NCBI GenBank assembly: GCA_002104905.1
Contig: MCFE01000205.1
Span: 62,001 to 126,000, forward strand
Source of the DNA: Basidiobolus meristosporus CBS 931.73
Taxonomy: Eukaryota; Basidiobolomycota; Basidiobolomycetes; Basidiobolales; Basidiobolaceae
Length of the DNA stretch: 64,000 nucleotides
Reading direction: 5' to 3'
Shown here one piece after another: positions 46,929 through 58,243 of this stretch. The position numbers and the translations under genes are program-made. Every line of letters begins with the position of its first letter. The first letter of the stretch is position 1. The notes under the pieces were generated by a model. That model ran no database searches. It was not told where the DNA came from and saw only the letters and a list, made by a program, of their open reading frames with translations.

Positions 46929-47277
46929 TGTTGTAAGAACTTGTAATTCCACATAAATATTCACCAAACTTAGTCACTTAGATCATTACCTTCAAATCCT
47001 AGAGAGTACTTACCAGATTCCTTGTCAGTATTTACTTAGAATATTTTCACCAAAATAACAGGTACCCAGAGCATGAAAATTCTCAAAGTTGTCCAAATAG
47101 CCCCAAGCTTTGCACACATGTTCTTGGGACCTTCCTTGACCTATTCTACATGTTTGTTATGCCAAGACCATGTCAAAGTATAAATACCACTTTTGCATCT
47201 AATAAATCATTGAGTGAAAACCACATAATCTACTTGTTCTCTCAATCACTTCCAGTATCTCCAAGACACTTACAACA
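46929..47277 (+). repeat. Copia LTR, complete
   Basis: TGTTGTAAGAACTTG...CACTTACAACA, 349 bp, directly after the polypurine tract. Confidence 0.85.
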
Positions 47278-48516
47278 AGATGAGGGTACTTCCCAATGGA
47301 GTCCAACTTATTTTGGCTATACCTGAACTTTGTGAAAATTCATATATACTCTATGGAGCCTCTTCTTCAAAGTTCTCAAGATAGAAACTTTAGTAGAGCC
47401 TTCAAACTGCAACAGGATACATCAGATATTGTAGTATATATTGGAGCAGATTATTTAATGAAGAAGTCTTGATGTCTGCAGTCCATGGATTAGAAAGCAA
47501 CAGGTGCAAGGATCAACAAGATGAGATTTGTGCATTCTGAAGATGCCAAGAAGACCAGCTGGCCTTGCAAACCAAGCTCAAGGTTGAGCATGACTATCAG
47601 GAGAATATAGAAAATCCAAGCCCCAGGTGAATCTCACTTCTGGAAAAGTGCCTATCAATATTCTACAAGTATATTCTGATGTGACAAAAGTGACTATATC
47701 AGTCCAAGTCAGTAAAAACACTCTAAGAATAGCTACCAAATAGGCTATGGTATTGTCTGATACCAAACTGGGTAAATCAAGAAACAAGTTGACTGTGAAA
47801 CTCCTATATATGAAGTATTCAGTCTAAAAAAAGTTATTGCTACTTTTAGGAGGACAAAGGTGGCCATTCTGGATCATTATTTGAATCCAAAGCACTAAAC
47901 AGATGTAGTTCAAGTGTAAGTAGGCCATCTCAGCTCAGAGTTGGGCAAAAACCTTTTTTTTAGCCATATTATATGTGACACAGTGACAGGAAATGAGGAT
48001 ACCGCAGATCAGGCACAAATGACAAAACCTTAACTTGGCCCAATATAGGACATTATTTACCTCATATGAAGTCTATGTAAAGAAAGCAACTGTCCATGAG
48101 GCTAATATGGCCATACAGTGAAGTTTTCTAAATGAATCAGACTGTTGCCCTGAATAAGTAAACTTCAGATCTGCCATTAATGACAAAACCTTAACTTGAC
48201 CAAAAAAGGGTCAGTTTTGCTTATATATCAATATTCAAATCTGACAATCAAACTCAGCTCACTATTCAAGCCTATGAAAGTGATCAAAGCTGATGATTAG
48301 TATTTTGATCAGATCATTCTGATTTTAGGCATACTATTAAGTATATATGCTCATTGAGTTACAAGTTACTTGTTCAAGTAAGCTGAAACCAAATGCTTAT
48401 ACTGTTGAATAATGTGTTAGTCCAGTGTGCAACATTGTCCAACTTTATATGCTCCAGTACATATTGCACGCTCTTAATATGTATTTGTTACATATGATTA
48501 TTCTATTGAGTGGGAG
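47278..48516. other. Unassigned A+T-rich sequence before a diverged copia LTR
   Basis: Pieces near 47,380-47,480 (FKLQQDTSDIVVYIGADYLM) faintly resemble copia RNase H, which would fit the LTR that follows, but stops are dense. Nothing else recognised. Confidence 0.35.
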
Positions 48517-48865
48517 CATTGTAATTATTAAGCTGCCACATAAAAATTCATGCTACCTTAGTCACATAGATCTTATTCTGTGATTAGCATTCTGACCTGG
48601 CTAAACATCTTGCTGGAATTTACCTAGAATATATTCACCAAGTTATCAGGTACCCAAATTATGACCTTTCCCAAAGTTGCCCAATGGACCCCAAACCTTC
48701 CACACATATTCTTGGGACCTTCCTTAACAAAGTCTACATGTCTGTATGCCCTGCTTTAGCAAAAGTATAAATACCATACTTTTGATCAATACATTTACAA
48801 GTGAATAACATGTATATCCTCCAGTTCTCCACATCACTTCCAATACTCCTCAGAATATTGCAACA
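48517..48865 (+). repeat. Diverged copia LTR, related family
   Basis: After GAGTGGGAG, a 349-bp block CATTGTAATTATTAAGC...ATATTGCAACA shares the copia LTR framework (ACCTTAGTCACATAGATC, TTCTTGGGACCTTCCTTAAC, AGTATAAATACCA) at lower identity. It marks the right edge of the repeat-rich tract. Confidence 0.7.
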
Positions 48866-51800
48866 AAAAGTTCATTGCATATTGTTGGCTCCATAGGTGG
48901 GAGTTACAAAGCTGTGATATTGAATCCATCTTGCAGTTAGCGATCTGAGCACAAGCGACTTGGACCAATCCCTGTGCATAACCCTGAATATTCTTGACGC
49001 ACTCTGTATGGTTCCACTTGTTGAATCAGCAGCATTAAATCAGTATCTGGTTAGTCACGTAAGGGGTATAGACTGGTCTGCAGATACCGAAGAATCGATC
49101 TGAATAGCAGGTAAGTGTTCATCAAGGCCATGAGACATGAATTGCTGTCAGAGTTGTTGATGTCCCCAAATGGCATTGGATGGGGAAGGACAGCAAGTGG
49201 ACAGTATACAACTACCGATCGCTATGGCAATCATGGGTGGCAAGTGTACAAGACATAGATGCCACAAAGCGGGATGTTCAGATAATTGGAGGGGAGTAGA
49301 TTTGGCAGGTCAAGAATAGGATGAAGATAGCTGGATTACTACTCAGCATAAATAAACCGAGTTGTACCTTTACCAAGCTAGTACTGCTAAGAAAGCTACC
49401 CCCTATCCAAACACACGACCAGTGGACCAGAGGGAAATTGTTGAAGCTAGTAGAAGATACATTCAATTGGCCCACAATCGAACCTAACGTGGTTGCAAAG
49501 AGGAGAGCACGTTGATATGGGATATGTGTGGCTAAAGCGTTCGTGGAGTGCGGTCTCTCCATCAATCAACTGAGAGAGAAACAGGTATCTCCCCCAACCC
49601 CGTACTCAGCCCTCAATACCAGCTCCAGCTTTACCAAAGCCTACTACTGCACACAACAGCTCAGCAAAGCCTGGAGATTGGTCTCACAAGCCGGGCAAGA
49701 AATTCTCGAGCTGGACGTGGTACACCAATTTCAAGTATCCTCTAGCCAAGTCGTATCAAAAATGCGGTGCATCACCCTTTCCCACAGTCTAAACGGAGGA
49801 GAAATCGACCATTATCGTTTATGAGGCATTGGTAACAAACGCGCCAGGCTCGTCACCCATGGTCTGTACATACAATGGCACAGGTATAGATATGGATGGA
49901 TGTACCATTAAAAGGTTGAAATGCGAAAAAGTTGTCCCTTGGTGCATACAGGCAGTGTTGGTATCAGGCTCCAGGATCTGCTAGGCCAGCAAGCCCACTA
50001 CCGGTTAGCCCATATGATAATAGCATTATCCAAGGCTTCAGCCCGACGCCAGACTAGCCATTGGAAACGGGATTTGTTGTGAAAGCTGTTGGTGAACTGG
50101 GGAGGGCTTCAAGGGATTGGTGCTGCTTCGAAGGCATCGTATATTGGATCAGCCATGTCAGGAATTCCGTTTCCCAGATCAAACGGAGTGATGGGATTTG
50201 AACTACGGAATGGGAATGCACAGGTGATGTACGACTGATCAGCACCTATTGGAATCCTCCAAGAGGGGTGCTACGGATACTCTGGGACGGAGGTCCTTAG
50301 GATGTTTTCACGCCAGTGCTCCAACTTTGGGCTGACATCAGCTATATACTTCTGTGTTGGGAAGCATAGTCTATGTCTAGCCAGCAGTCGGGCAGAAATG
50401 GACTCTGCGTACGAAGCACCGGTAGGACTATCAGAAATCTCATGGCTTGCTAGGTGGTACAATGATGAAGTGCAGAGCTGAGGATAGGCGGTAGATTCCC
50501 AGAGGGACTAATGGCAATAGGACTGCAAGCGAGGTCCATAATGTGGGAAAACTCAGGAGTCCGCGAGGGTGGTAATATTCCCACTTCATCGTAAAGATTC
50601 GCGTACCACCTGATGTCTGACCTGGCTCACATAGCGCACTGGTTCATCAGGAAACGTACTAGATTCTGGTGACCATGGGTCGCTGTAACGTATGCAGAGC
50701 CGGAGCTAGGCGCCAGCCATCATGCATTGGGCCAGAATGACCAGGGCGGGTCACAATACAAACTTGCCATATCCTACGATATTCGTTCGGAGTAGTAATG
50801 ATGAATCACCAGCTTGCAACATAACGGCGAATTTCGCTGTGCTGTGAAATACGGTCTGCTCTCCAGCACGAGAGAGCGACAACCTCAGCCTTGATCCGAT
50901 CTGATTTCTAGTGGTTATGCTTGAGGTCGTCCGGATTCACTGATTAGCAATCGGGTTGGAGGAAATCCATGTAAATGGGATCCTCAGATCGCCCATCCAT
51001 GTTGTTTGTGGGAGAAGGGAATGGTTGAAGCCCCAAGGGTGGGGTTGAAGCGATCATACAGGCGGCCTTGACTAAACATCATTCGAGCCAAACGCTCAAA
51101 AAGGCCCATCAGATCAGGCTTACATAATCCACATTAGCATGCATGATTCGTGGGCAAGGATCTGAGCGTCCAAGGCAGGACCCATCCTCTCTGAAGCGTA
51201 CCTGGGCTGAGGAACATGTGATGAAAGCAAGAAACCTCACCTCGCCTCGCTAGAAGGTGGAGAGCACTCCACCGGTGCGCATAGCTTCTGGCTCTCATAG
51301 CACACCGGATAGAAAGCATATACCAAACTGATGATGGTCGCCATATAGTACCTAAGCTAGTACAATTCCAGCGTATCCTACAGCTCAGCGTGCCTCGATG
51401 AAATTGAAGTGAGCATGAATACACTGGTTTCAAATGAACGGTATGGATTCACTATGCTGGTGGCCTCCTCTATGTCGCACATGATCTTGGCACGACAATC
51501 CAGTGCTGTTTTGAGTAGTACCGTTCATAATGAGTTGGTACGAGAAGAACCCATGTGATCTGTATGCGGCAGCTTACCACGATGCAGCGTAAGTCAGCAT
51601 CTTTCCTGTCTCTCAGAATCGGACCAACCTCATGACTTCAGCGATACCTCGATAACAAGTTACCGTTAAGGCGAAGATTCACAAACATGCATTGTATGAC
51701 TGGCCGTCTCGGATTTCCTAAAACTGCCATGGATTGAACCATGATTGGATTCAGATTTTGATGAGGGCGAAGATGGTTGCTCAGTCCGGGAGTCGGTGCA

Positions 51801-52814
51801 GCCTTTCTTTACGAACAACGCCCTCGTGAGAAGTTTTGTCGACGCTGGCCGGATTCCACCCGCCGCATGTCGTCACTTTTGGGACTCGCAGCAACCTACG
51901 TTACTGAGAACTGGATTGGTATCACCTCTCCTCAACTGTTGAACGTGGATGCGCAATCGATATCCCCGATAAAACCCTGGGTGTATTTCATATGCACCTG
52001 GCTGTATGCTCGGTAGGAGCACAAATTCCTGGTAGAGCGATGGGCGCATGACGCGATTCCAGGAATTTCTTTGTAGGAGTCCATCTGAAACCCCGGTACC
52101 AAACCGGTCGTTTTCCCTGGGAGGATTTTCGCACATTGGCAAGGCAGGATGCTGTGGAGGGACGAGCGACACCGAGCGTGTAAGGCTTGACTCTGAAGGC
52201 GCCCACCCTCCTTGAGGCCCTGGCATTGCTCCAGCAGCCCAGGAGCCTCGCACCGTGGGATATGGATACTGATCTCCAACTGAGGTGCTTCCCAACCTTC
52301 TGTGCCACTTTGTAATTCACAAGTCAGTGGTAGCAGCCAATTGATGAGCACCAGTCCAGGGATTCATCATTGTTTGCAAAGACCAATCATCCATCAGCAA
52401 CTGGTGGATAACAGGATTCATAATTGCTGCTGTGGTACAAGTTTCATTCCCTCATCTTAGGGTTCGGTATCCGCTGCTTGGAATTCCCCCCGCTGTGATC
52501 GACACAATGAGCCCCATCCATATTAAGAACCGATGAATTAAGCTTACCAGAAAGAGGAAATCGTGTGGTCATGTGAAGTAATCCAAATATCCGTTCAATA
52601 TGTCGAAGATAGCAACCCAAGGGTTATCTTCTCGGCCGAAACATTCGCTGGGGGAAAATCATACTAATCAGGACGTTAGAACGGCTGTGCAAGCACCCAT
52701 TCTCCTTGAGGATGAGAAATTTTCGTGGTCGCACCACTTGCTTCGTATGGGAAACGGGTTGGCTCTCAGAACCTCATGTCGCATCCAAGTGCGATGGTCA
52801 TCCACTGTGCAAGG
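48866..52814. other. CpG-normal region without a resolved gene
   Basis: Composition is host-like but no complete gene could be built. A minus-strand reading at about 50,460-50,010 is coding-like across two stops (see the separate entry). At 51,870-52,350 three overlapping minus-strand frames are all open, which usually means composition rather than coding. The last few hundred bases are the promoter side of the protease gene. Confidence 0.35.
50010..50462 (-). pseudogene. Possible decayed gene, unknown product
   Basis: One minus-strand frame reads SDSPTGASYAESISARLL, SPKLEHWRENILRTSVPEYP, a TAG, then WRIPIGADQSYITCAFPF, NPITPFDLGNGIPDMADPI and, after a TGA at 50,109, FQWLVWRRAEALDNAI. The amino-acid usage is protein-like on both sides of each stop. 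I do not recognise a family. It may be a dead host gene or exons of a live one whose introns I misread. Confidence 0.25.
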
Positions 52815-52822
52815 TATAAATA
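52815..52822 (+). promoter_or_regulatory. TATA box of the protease gene
   Basis: TATAAATA lies 82 bp before the ATG at 52,904, and a pyrimidine-rich CTTTTCTTCTCTCGGC tract follows, a common arrangement in strongly expressed fungal genes. Confidence 0.6.
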
Positions 52823-52903
52823 CTTGTCTGGATCCCATCGAGAAAGACAAGTTTCCTTTTCTTCTCTCGGCTCAACTCACTCCCACTCTTTCTCGTTTTG
52901 AAA

Positions 52904-55453
52904 ATGAGACTCCAGCAGCTCTTTGTTCTTTCCACTCTCTTGATGGCCGAGTATGCCCTCGGTAGTAGACCTACCGGGGTTCTTAAGAGCGTCCCTGCTG
53001 ACTTCGGTGACAAGTCCACCTCGGTACTCTCCCATGCCTACATCGTGGAGTTCGATCAGGATTCCAAGGGCGTCTCCAAGGAAAAGCTTATTGCGAACCT
53101 CAAGGAGCAGGGGATCGAGTTCAAGGAACGTGCATCCTTCTCCGCCTCATTCAATGGTGTCTCGTTGAATATTGACTCCCAACACGCCGACTTCTTGGCC
53201 TCGGTCGAAGGTGTCAAGGCTGTTTGGCCAATCACTCAACACAAGAGAAGCGCTGCCATTGATCAGAGCAAGATTGTGGGCTCCGGAAGCCTGCCATCGA
53301 ACCTTATCGCCTCTCCACATGTGATGACAGGAGTCGACAAGGTCCATGAACAATTGAAGAACGTCGGCACTGGAATCAGAGTCGGTGTGATCGATACTGG
53401 TATTGATTATACTCATCCCGCACTTGGCGGATGTTTCGGAAAGAACTGCCGTGTTCAGTTTGGATACGACTATGTTGGTGATGCTTACAACGGTGACGAT
53501 AGCACCATTCACGGGGACAACGATCCTAAGGATTGCCAAGGTCACGGAACCCACGTCGCCGGTATCATCGGTGCCCGTGACAAGAATTTCGTCGGTGTTG
53601 CACCCGATGTTACCTTCGGTGCTTACAAGGTCTTCGGTTGTGACGGCGGTGCCCCCAGTGATATGATCATCAAGGCTATTGAGCAATCTGTCGTCGACAA
53701 GATGAACGTGATCAACCTTTCATTGGGAAGCTCCCTTCCCTACCCCGATGACCCCATGACCAGAGCTCTTAACAAAGCAGCAGATGCCGGAGTGATCCCC
53801 GTTGTTGCTGCTGGTAATGAAGGTATGAGCGGTCTCTGGACTGTTGGAAGGCCATCCACTGCTGTCAAAGCCATCGGCGTTGCTTCATTTGACAACATCA
53901 AGTATCCCGGACAGGCCTTCACCATTAACCAGGATAAGGGCAAGAAATTTGTTGCCGGTTACGAAGGCCTTAAAGCAGTCACTTTCAAGAACACCCCATT
54001 TGCTATTGCCCAAACTGGTGGCTGTAGCCCACTTAAGGAAGACCTTACCGGTAAGGTTGTTCTCTTCTTCAAGCCCGAATCCTGCGATTTGACTGTCAAG
54101 GGAGTTAACGCACAAAAAGCCGGGGCCGTGGGTGCTTTTGTTTACTCCAGCACTTTCGGTGCTTATGTTGCTACCACTATGGATCCTAGCCTAAAGATCC
54201 CCCTCATGGGTCTCCAAGCAAGCGATGCCGCTTACTTAAATGATCTTTACACCAAGAACAAGGATTTGACCATCACCTTCGATACCGTTCACAAACTTTA
54301 CGATAACCCTAACGGTGGCAAGCCTTCTTCCTTCACATCTTGGGGCCCAGACTTCGAGCTCAACACCAAGCCTGATGTTGGTGCTCCCGGTGGAATTATC
54401 TACTCCACCTTCCCAGTTGCTCTTGGTTCCTATGCCCATTTGAGAGGAACTTCCATGGCCTCTCCATATACCGCTGGTTCTGTTGCCTTGATCCTCAAAT
54501 CCAGAGGCATTCTCGAACCTTCTGCTGTTAACTCCATTTTGCAGCATACTGCACAACCTGTAACTGAGCTCAACTTCAAGGGCCTCACCTCTGCTGGAAA
54601 GCAGGGGGCTGGCCTTATCAATGTTTGGGATGCCATCCACACCACCTCCTTCGTCAGCCCATCCAAATTTGCTTTGAATGACACCACTCATTTCAACGGT
54701 GCTCACACCTTCACTGTTAGCAACAAGGGCAAGAAGACCGTCACCTACATTGTCGAGCACACTCCCGCTATTTCTGTCAACGGATATGACAAGAAGGGAT
54801 ACCCTGCTCTCCAAAATGCCTTCGTTTTGTCTGGAGCTGGAGCCGCTGCCAAAGCATATCCATCTGCCGTCACCGTTCGCCCAGGCCAAAGCAAGACCGT
54901 CAAGGTTACCTTCACCGCACCTCGTCTCGACAAGAAGGACTTGTGGGTGTACTCTGGCTACGTGAACTTCAGACCGTTAGGTAGCAAGGCGAACACTGTC
55001 CGTGTTCCCTACACCGGTGTTTCTGGTGACCTTCACAGTGTCAAGGTCATTGACATCAACGGCGAGAGACAACCCACCATCGTTTCCTTGGCCACTGGTG
55101 CCCCCGCCAAAGAATTCAACTTGGCTACCGGCAACGTTCCTTTGATCAGCTTCCCACTTATTCACGCCACCAAGTATTTGTCCATTGCTGTGGCTGATGC
55201 CAAGGGCGCTGAGATTGGCCTCATCGGTTTGGTCGAGGGAGGATTCCCACGTAATACTCCTGGAACTGCCGTCCGTGTCACTTTCGATGGCTCAGTCACT
55301 GTTGTCAAGGATGGAAAAGCACAAGATGTTCAAGTCCCCTCGGGTACCTATACCATCGTCGTCAAGGGACTTAAGCCATTTGGCAGCAGCAGCAACCAAG
55401 CCGATTTTGATACCTGGGTCTCTGCCCCATTCAGTTTCAAGCGCGATAATTAA
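52904..55453 (+). CDS. Secreted subtilisin-like serine protease (S8A, vpr/cucumisin type, with PA and Fn3-like domains)
   Basis: Intronless, 849 residues. The start is ATG 52,904, giving a signal peptide (LQQLFVLSTLLMAEYALG). Residues about 40-115 resemble the I9 propeptide (HAYIVEFDQDS). The catalytic triad is D164 (VIDTGIDYTHP), H214 (GHGTHVAG) and S517 (GTSMASPYTAG), with AAGNEG supplying the oxyanion Asn. A PA-type insertion (about 360-460, CSPLKEDLTGKVVLF and GAVGAFVYSS) lies between His and Ser. After about 590 there is a DUF1034/Fn3-like domain and a further beta-rich tail. It should degrade proteins outside the cell after autocleavage of the propeptide; in related saprotrophic and insect-associated fungi such enzymes serve nutrition. 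It has TAA at 55,451 and a TATA box upstream. Confidence 0.95.
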   Translation: MRLQQLFVLSTLLMAEYALGSRPTGVLKSVPADFGDKSTSVLSHAYIVEFDQDSKGVSKEKLIANLKEQGIEFKERASFSASFNGVSLNIDSQHADFLASVEGVKAVWPITQHKRSAAIDQSKIVGSGSLPSNLIASPHVMTGVDKVHEQLKNVGTGIRVGVIDTGIDYTHPALGGCFGKNCRVQFGYDYVGDAYNGDDSTIHGDNDPKDCQGHGTHVAGIIGARDKNFVGVAPDVTFGAYKVFGCDGGAPSDMIIKAIEQSVVDKMNVINLSLGSSLPYPDDPMTRALNKAADAGVIPVVAAGNEGMSGLWTVGRPSTAVKAIGVASFDNIKYPGQAFTINQDKGKKFVAGYEGLKAVTFKNTPFAIAQTGGCSPLKEDLTGKVVLFFKPESCDLTVKGVNAQKAGAVGAFVYSSTFGAYVATTMDPSLKIPLMGLQASDAAYLNDLYTKNKDLTITFDTVHKLYDNPNGGKPSSFTSWGPDFELNTKPDVGAPGGIIYSTFPVALGSYAHLRGTSMASPYTAGSVALILKSRGILEPSAVNSILQHTAQPVTELNFKGLTSAGKQGAGLINVWDAIHTTSFVSPSKFALNDTTHFNGAHTFTVSNKGKKTVTYIVEHTPAISVNGYDKKGYPALQNAFVLSGAGAAAKAYPSAVTVRPGQSKTVKVTFTAPRLDKKDLWVYSGYVNFRPLGSKANTVRVPYTGVSGDLHSVKVIDINGERQPTIVSLATGAPAKEFNLATGNVPLISFPLIHATKYLSIAVADAKGAEIGLIGLVEGGFPRNTPGTAVRVTFDGSVTVVKDGKAQDVQVPSGTYTIVVKGLKPFGSSSNQADFDTWVSAPFSFKRDN

Positions 55454-56542
55454 TTTGCTTTAGACTACTTACATCAATATTAGACATAATATATAATGTA
55501 GTGAGCCTTGGAGAAACTTACAATTCCAATAAACCAATCGTACCACTTCGTGATCCACCATACTTACCTTTCCTGACCCAAGCATTGGTCCGTTTTCTTG
55601 GGTAACTAGGGAGGGTTGAAAGCTTGAAGCTGGGAATGGCTAATCGTATGCGAAGGAATCGCCATTTGTGAGCACAATCTTCGGGGATATTATGGCGAAT
55701 TTCATATACAACCAGTTGCCCTGCCAACCAAATGGCTTCCAAAAATGGTCACATTTTGCTACCGCACTCCCGAAAGTCTAGATCGCTGCTGATGTTTGCG
55801 GGACGACAGCTTACATAATCGGACTTTTCGAGCAATCTCTGAAACCAATTTCTTGGTGAGTGTCATCTCACATGGCCTGAAATTCACCACCGGGACAATT
55901 GTGGAAAGGATTTGTGCTGCTCTGGCCACCTGCCGCCTGGCACTTGACGCATAATACCCGCATGGACACAGCACCCGAACAAATCTTGTGCGCATTAGAT
56001 GTCTGCTGAATCCTATTTCCCAGCGGCATTCGCTACGCTGGCCGAATATTCCATACGAGCCTTGGCCATGGGATACAGGTAAATGACTAAGCCCTGAGAA
56101 GACGATAAGGGCAAAGGTCCTTTTATGAGGCTCGTGTTAGTTAACACTCTGACAATATCGGATCATTGTGTTCTGGCGCGAGTTGCAAGAACTCCAGAAG
56201 GCATCAAAACATTAACCGTTGTGGAACTTTTCGTCTGAACCAATGGCATGTTTATTGATCATTGATTGTTTAGTGGCCAAAAGCCCAACCAGGATACGAT
56301 CTCAATCCATGATGAAGCAGTGTCACGTGCCGCCGCTGACAGATTGGATGTATTTAGCTTGCGCATGGTAGAAATCACCAATTGTTGCCATGATGAAGTA
56401 AGATTACATTAATACTGCTAGAATCCTGATTAAATCTACATTATACAGTTTGGATCTAGCATCTTCAACGAACGCTAATTCCAGATGAAACGACGGTGCT
56501 TAGACTCCAATGTGATGGGTCCGCCAATTGCTAACCGCTGAT
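55454..56542. other. Intergenic; one small minus-strand ORF of doubtful status
   Basis: A 78-codon minus-strand ORF (55,995-55,759) opens with ATG and gives a basic peptide (MRTRFVRVLCPCGYYASS...). Nothing similar is known to me, and it may be chance. The rest is 3' flank of two convergent genes. Confidence 0.3.
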
Positions 56543-57466
56543 TTACACATTAGAACACAACTCCGGCTTCAAGTCAACACCAATACCGCGCAGTCTGGTT
56601 ACCAGTCCTTCACATGCCGAGCGCCTTATCCCCCCCGGCGCAAGGAAATTCTCGGAAGCATGTGGCTTGCCTTGGCAAACCTTGATGTCTCCCTTCACGA
56701 TCCTCAGAGCCTTGGCGTGAGTGACGATTTCTTCGCACGTCATATTGTTGATTACTTCCCTGGAGGGCCCAGTTACAATTTTGATCTTCAGACAAGCCTG
56801 CATGTCCACTTTATAGCCAAGATCGTGCAACCTTGAGGCGATATTTGGACAAACGTTATCCCCTTCGTTCTCCGAGAACCTCGGATACCGGTCAAGCTCG
56901 GAATTCTCCTTGTTACTGATGCCTACCACCATGCCCCGGCATATGCTGCTACTTACTTTAATCCCTAGTTTCTGCGCAGCCTTAACCAGCCCTTGACAGC
57001 CTTGCTTGGAGATCTCCAGATTTTCTAGATCGGCTGGTCCCAAATCAGTCCGGATTCTGGAGCAGATAGAAGGGTCTAGTCCACTTTGAAAGGGTTTAAG
57101 CTTTTCAATTAACCCACTACAAACACGCTGGAACCCATAGGTAGCTTCGAGGTTAGGGGTTGCAACATAGTTGGATAAGCAAATTGACGGGTCTACTTGA
57201 ACCCCTCGTTCTTTAGCTAAAGACACCAGCTCGTGGCATGGAAGCTCTGATGGGTTCCCGTACTTTGTCGTTTTATCGCAAAGGTCGTTAGTGTTGGCGC
57301 ATTTCCCTAGAGGGATATTTGCTTTAAAGCGGACGTTAAGCTGGGCAACCAGGTCCTCGCAGTATTTTGCGCCGGTTAATTGAGCATATCCTCTTTCCAT
57401 CACGTATGCCGAAGCGATAAGAGCACTGTTGCTGAGTAATAACGTAGTGTAGGTGGTTAATTGCAT
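56543..57466 (-). CDS. Secreted protein with seven paired-cysteine repeats, unknown family
   Basis: Single exon, 307 residues from ATG 57,466. The first 20 or so residues form a signal peptide (MQLTTYTTLLLSNSALIASA). The mature part is built of seven repeats, each about 35-60 residues long with two Cys exactly 20 or 21 positions apart: consensus C-x-x-[LI]-[VIA]-x(10)-[VL]-[DK]-P-x-[IL]-C, for example CHELVSLAKERGVQVDPSIC and CQGLVKAAQKLGIKVSSSIC. The segment between the two Cys looks like a helix plus a short strand, so each repeat may be closed by one disulphide. One extra Cys (NDLCDK) follows repeat 1. No enzyme motif is visible. I do not recognise the family. It could be a wall-associated or effector-like protein (inference). 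It converges with the protease gene and diverges from the ANGEL-like gene. Confidence 0.75.
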   Translation of the reverse strand: MQLTTYTTLLLSNSALIASAYVMERGYAQLTGAKYCEDLVAQLNVRFKANIPLGKCANTNDLCDKTTKYGNPSELPCHELVSLAKERGVQVDPSICLSNYVATPNLEATYGFQRVCSGLIEKLKPFQSGLDPSICSRIRTDLGPADLENLEISKQGCQGLVKAAQKLGIKVSSSICRGMVVGISNKENSELDRYPRFSENEGDNVCPNIASRLHDLGYKVDMQACLKIKIVTGPSREVINNMTCEEIVTHAKALRIVKGDIKVCQGKPHASENFLAPGGIRRSACEGLVTRLRGIGVDLKPELCSNV

Positions 57467-58243
57467 CTCTTGGTTCAACTCCGTGAAGGATAGAGGACAA
57501 CTGGCAGAAAAGCCGGTCTGAAAGCGTCTTATATGTTGATCCGGAGGCGAAACACAGTGCCCTTACAAGGACAAATTCATTTGCTGAGGGCCAGTAGAGC
57601 CTGCATTCATTTTCATGCCAGGCCGATTGTGAATCAGACTCGCGCGAATAGGTTGCGGTGACTTGCCAGAGGGGCCTCAATGGTGGCAGTCACGCGCTTT
57701 CTATGAATGACATTGTTTTGGTGCTCCACCCATTGTTCGCATTTAATTAACTCGCCACCCGTTAAATGCCTATCTGGTCGACCCGACGAATCCTGAAATT
57801 TCCATGAACAATTATGGAGCTCCGAGATCAGGCCGGCAGTCCGGATCACAACCATTGTCTGAGCAGGCCATTGTATGAAATGTCATTCGAGCTGGTTGCA
57901 TCTTCCATGTAGACATTGGAGGGTTGATCGTCCTTAGCTGACTGTGCAGTCGCTCGTGGGAAAGCGGCCATGCCATGCATACCGCGTGTTGGAGAACATG
58001 CCGATCGAGCTATGTGCTCAATCCCAGCAAGTGTCCTTTCTGATGGCTTGTGGGAGTGCGATCAGCCCAGATGGCATTTTTTTCTCATCAGAAACGAAAA
58101 AAATCGGCGTGGAGTTGATTGATCCGAGAGACATGGCTAAATTTCCCATCTCCTGTCTGTTCCTGGTACATTTCAGGCCTGAGCCATACCCGTGACAGTT
58201 GAAAATCCCTCTTCCTCCCTGCCCCGACACTGATTCGTTTGCA
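57467..58243. promoter_or_regulatory. Shared intergenic region between divergent genes
   Basis: The region separates the minus-strand Cys-repeat gene from the plus-strand ANGEL-like gene and should hold both promoters. No clear TATA box was seen. Short ORFs here (57,634-57,855 minus; 57,944-58,195 plus) use non-ATG starts or match nothing. Confidence 0.4.

Larger units (their letters stand above)
43727..47277 (+). mobile_element. Rearranged nest of Ty1/copia pieces
   Basis: From left to right: complete LTR (+) 43,727-44,073; primer-binding site; gag to integrase start (+) to about 45,395; unknown block 45,396-45,960; gag start, primer-binding site and LTR in reverse (45,961-46,569); RNase H (+) 46,570-46,917; LTR (+) 46,929-47,277. 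Flanks TAATC and AGATG do not match, so the outer LTRs probably do not come from one simple insertion. Confidence 0.8.

Noticed and set aside
51873-52351. Long minus-strand ORFs upstream of the protease gene
   Set aside because: Three frames are open over the same bases, none has a family motif, and splice-supported joins were not found.
54236-54889. 217-codon minus-strand ORF inside the protease gene
   Set aside because: It is the antisense shadow of a strongly conserved subtilase with a complete catalytic triad.
57634-58195. Short ORFs between the Cys-repeat and ANGEL-like genes
   Set aside because: Starts are non-ATG or isolated, no homology is visible, and the position fits a shared promoter region.
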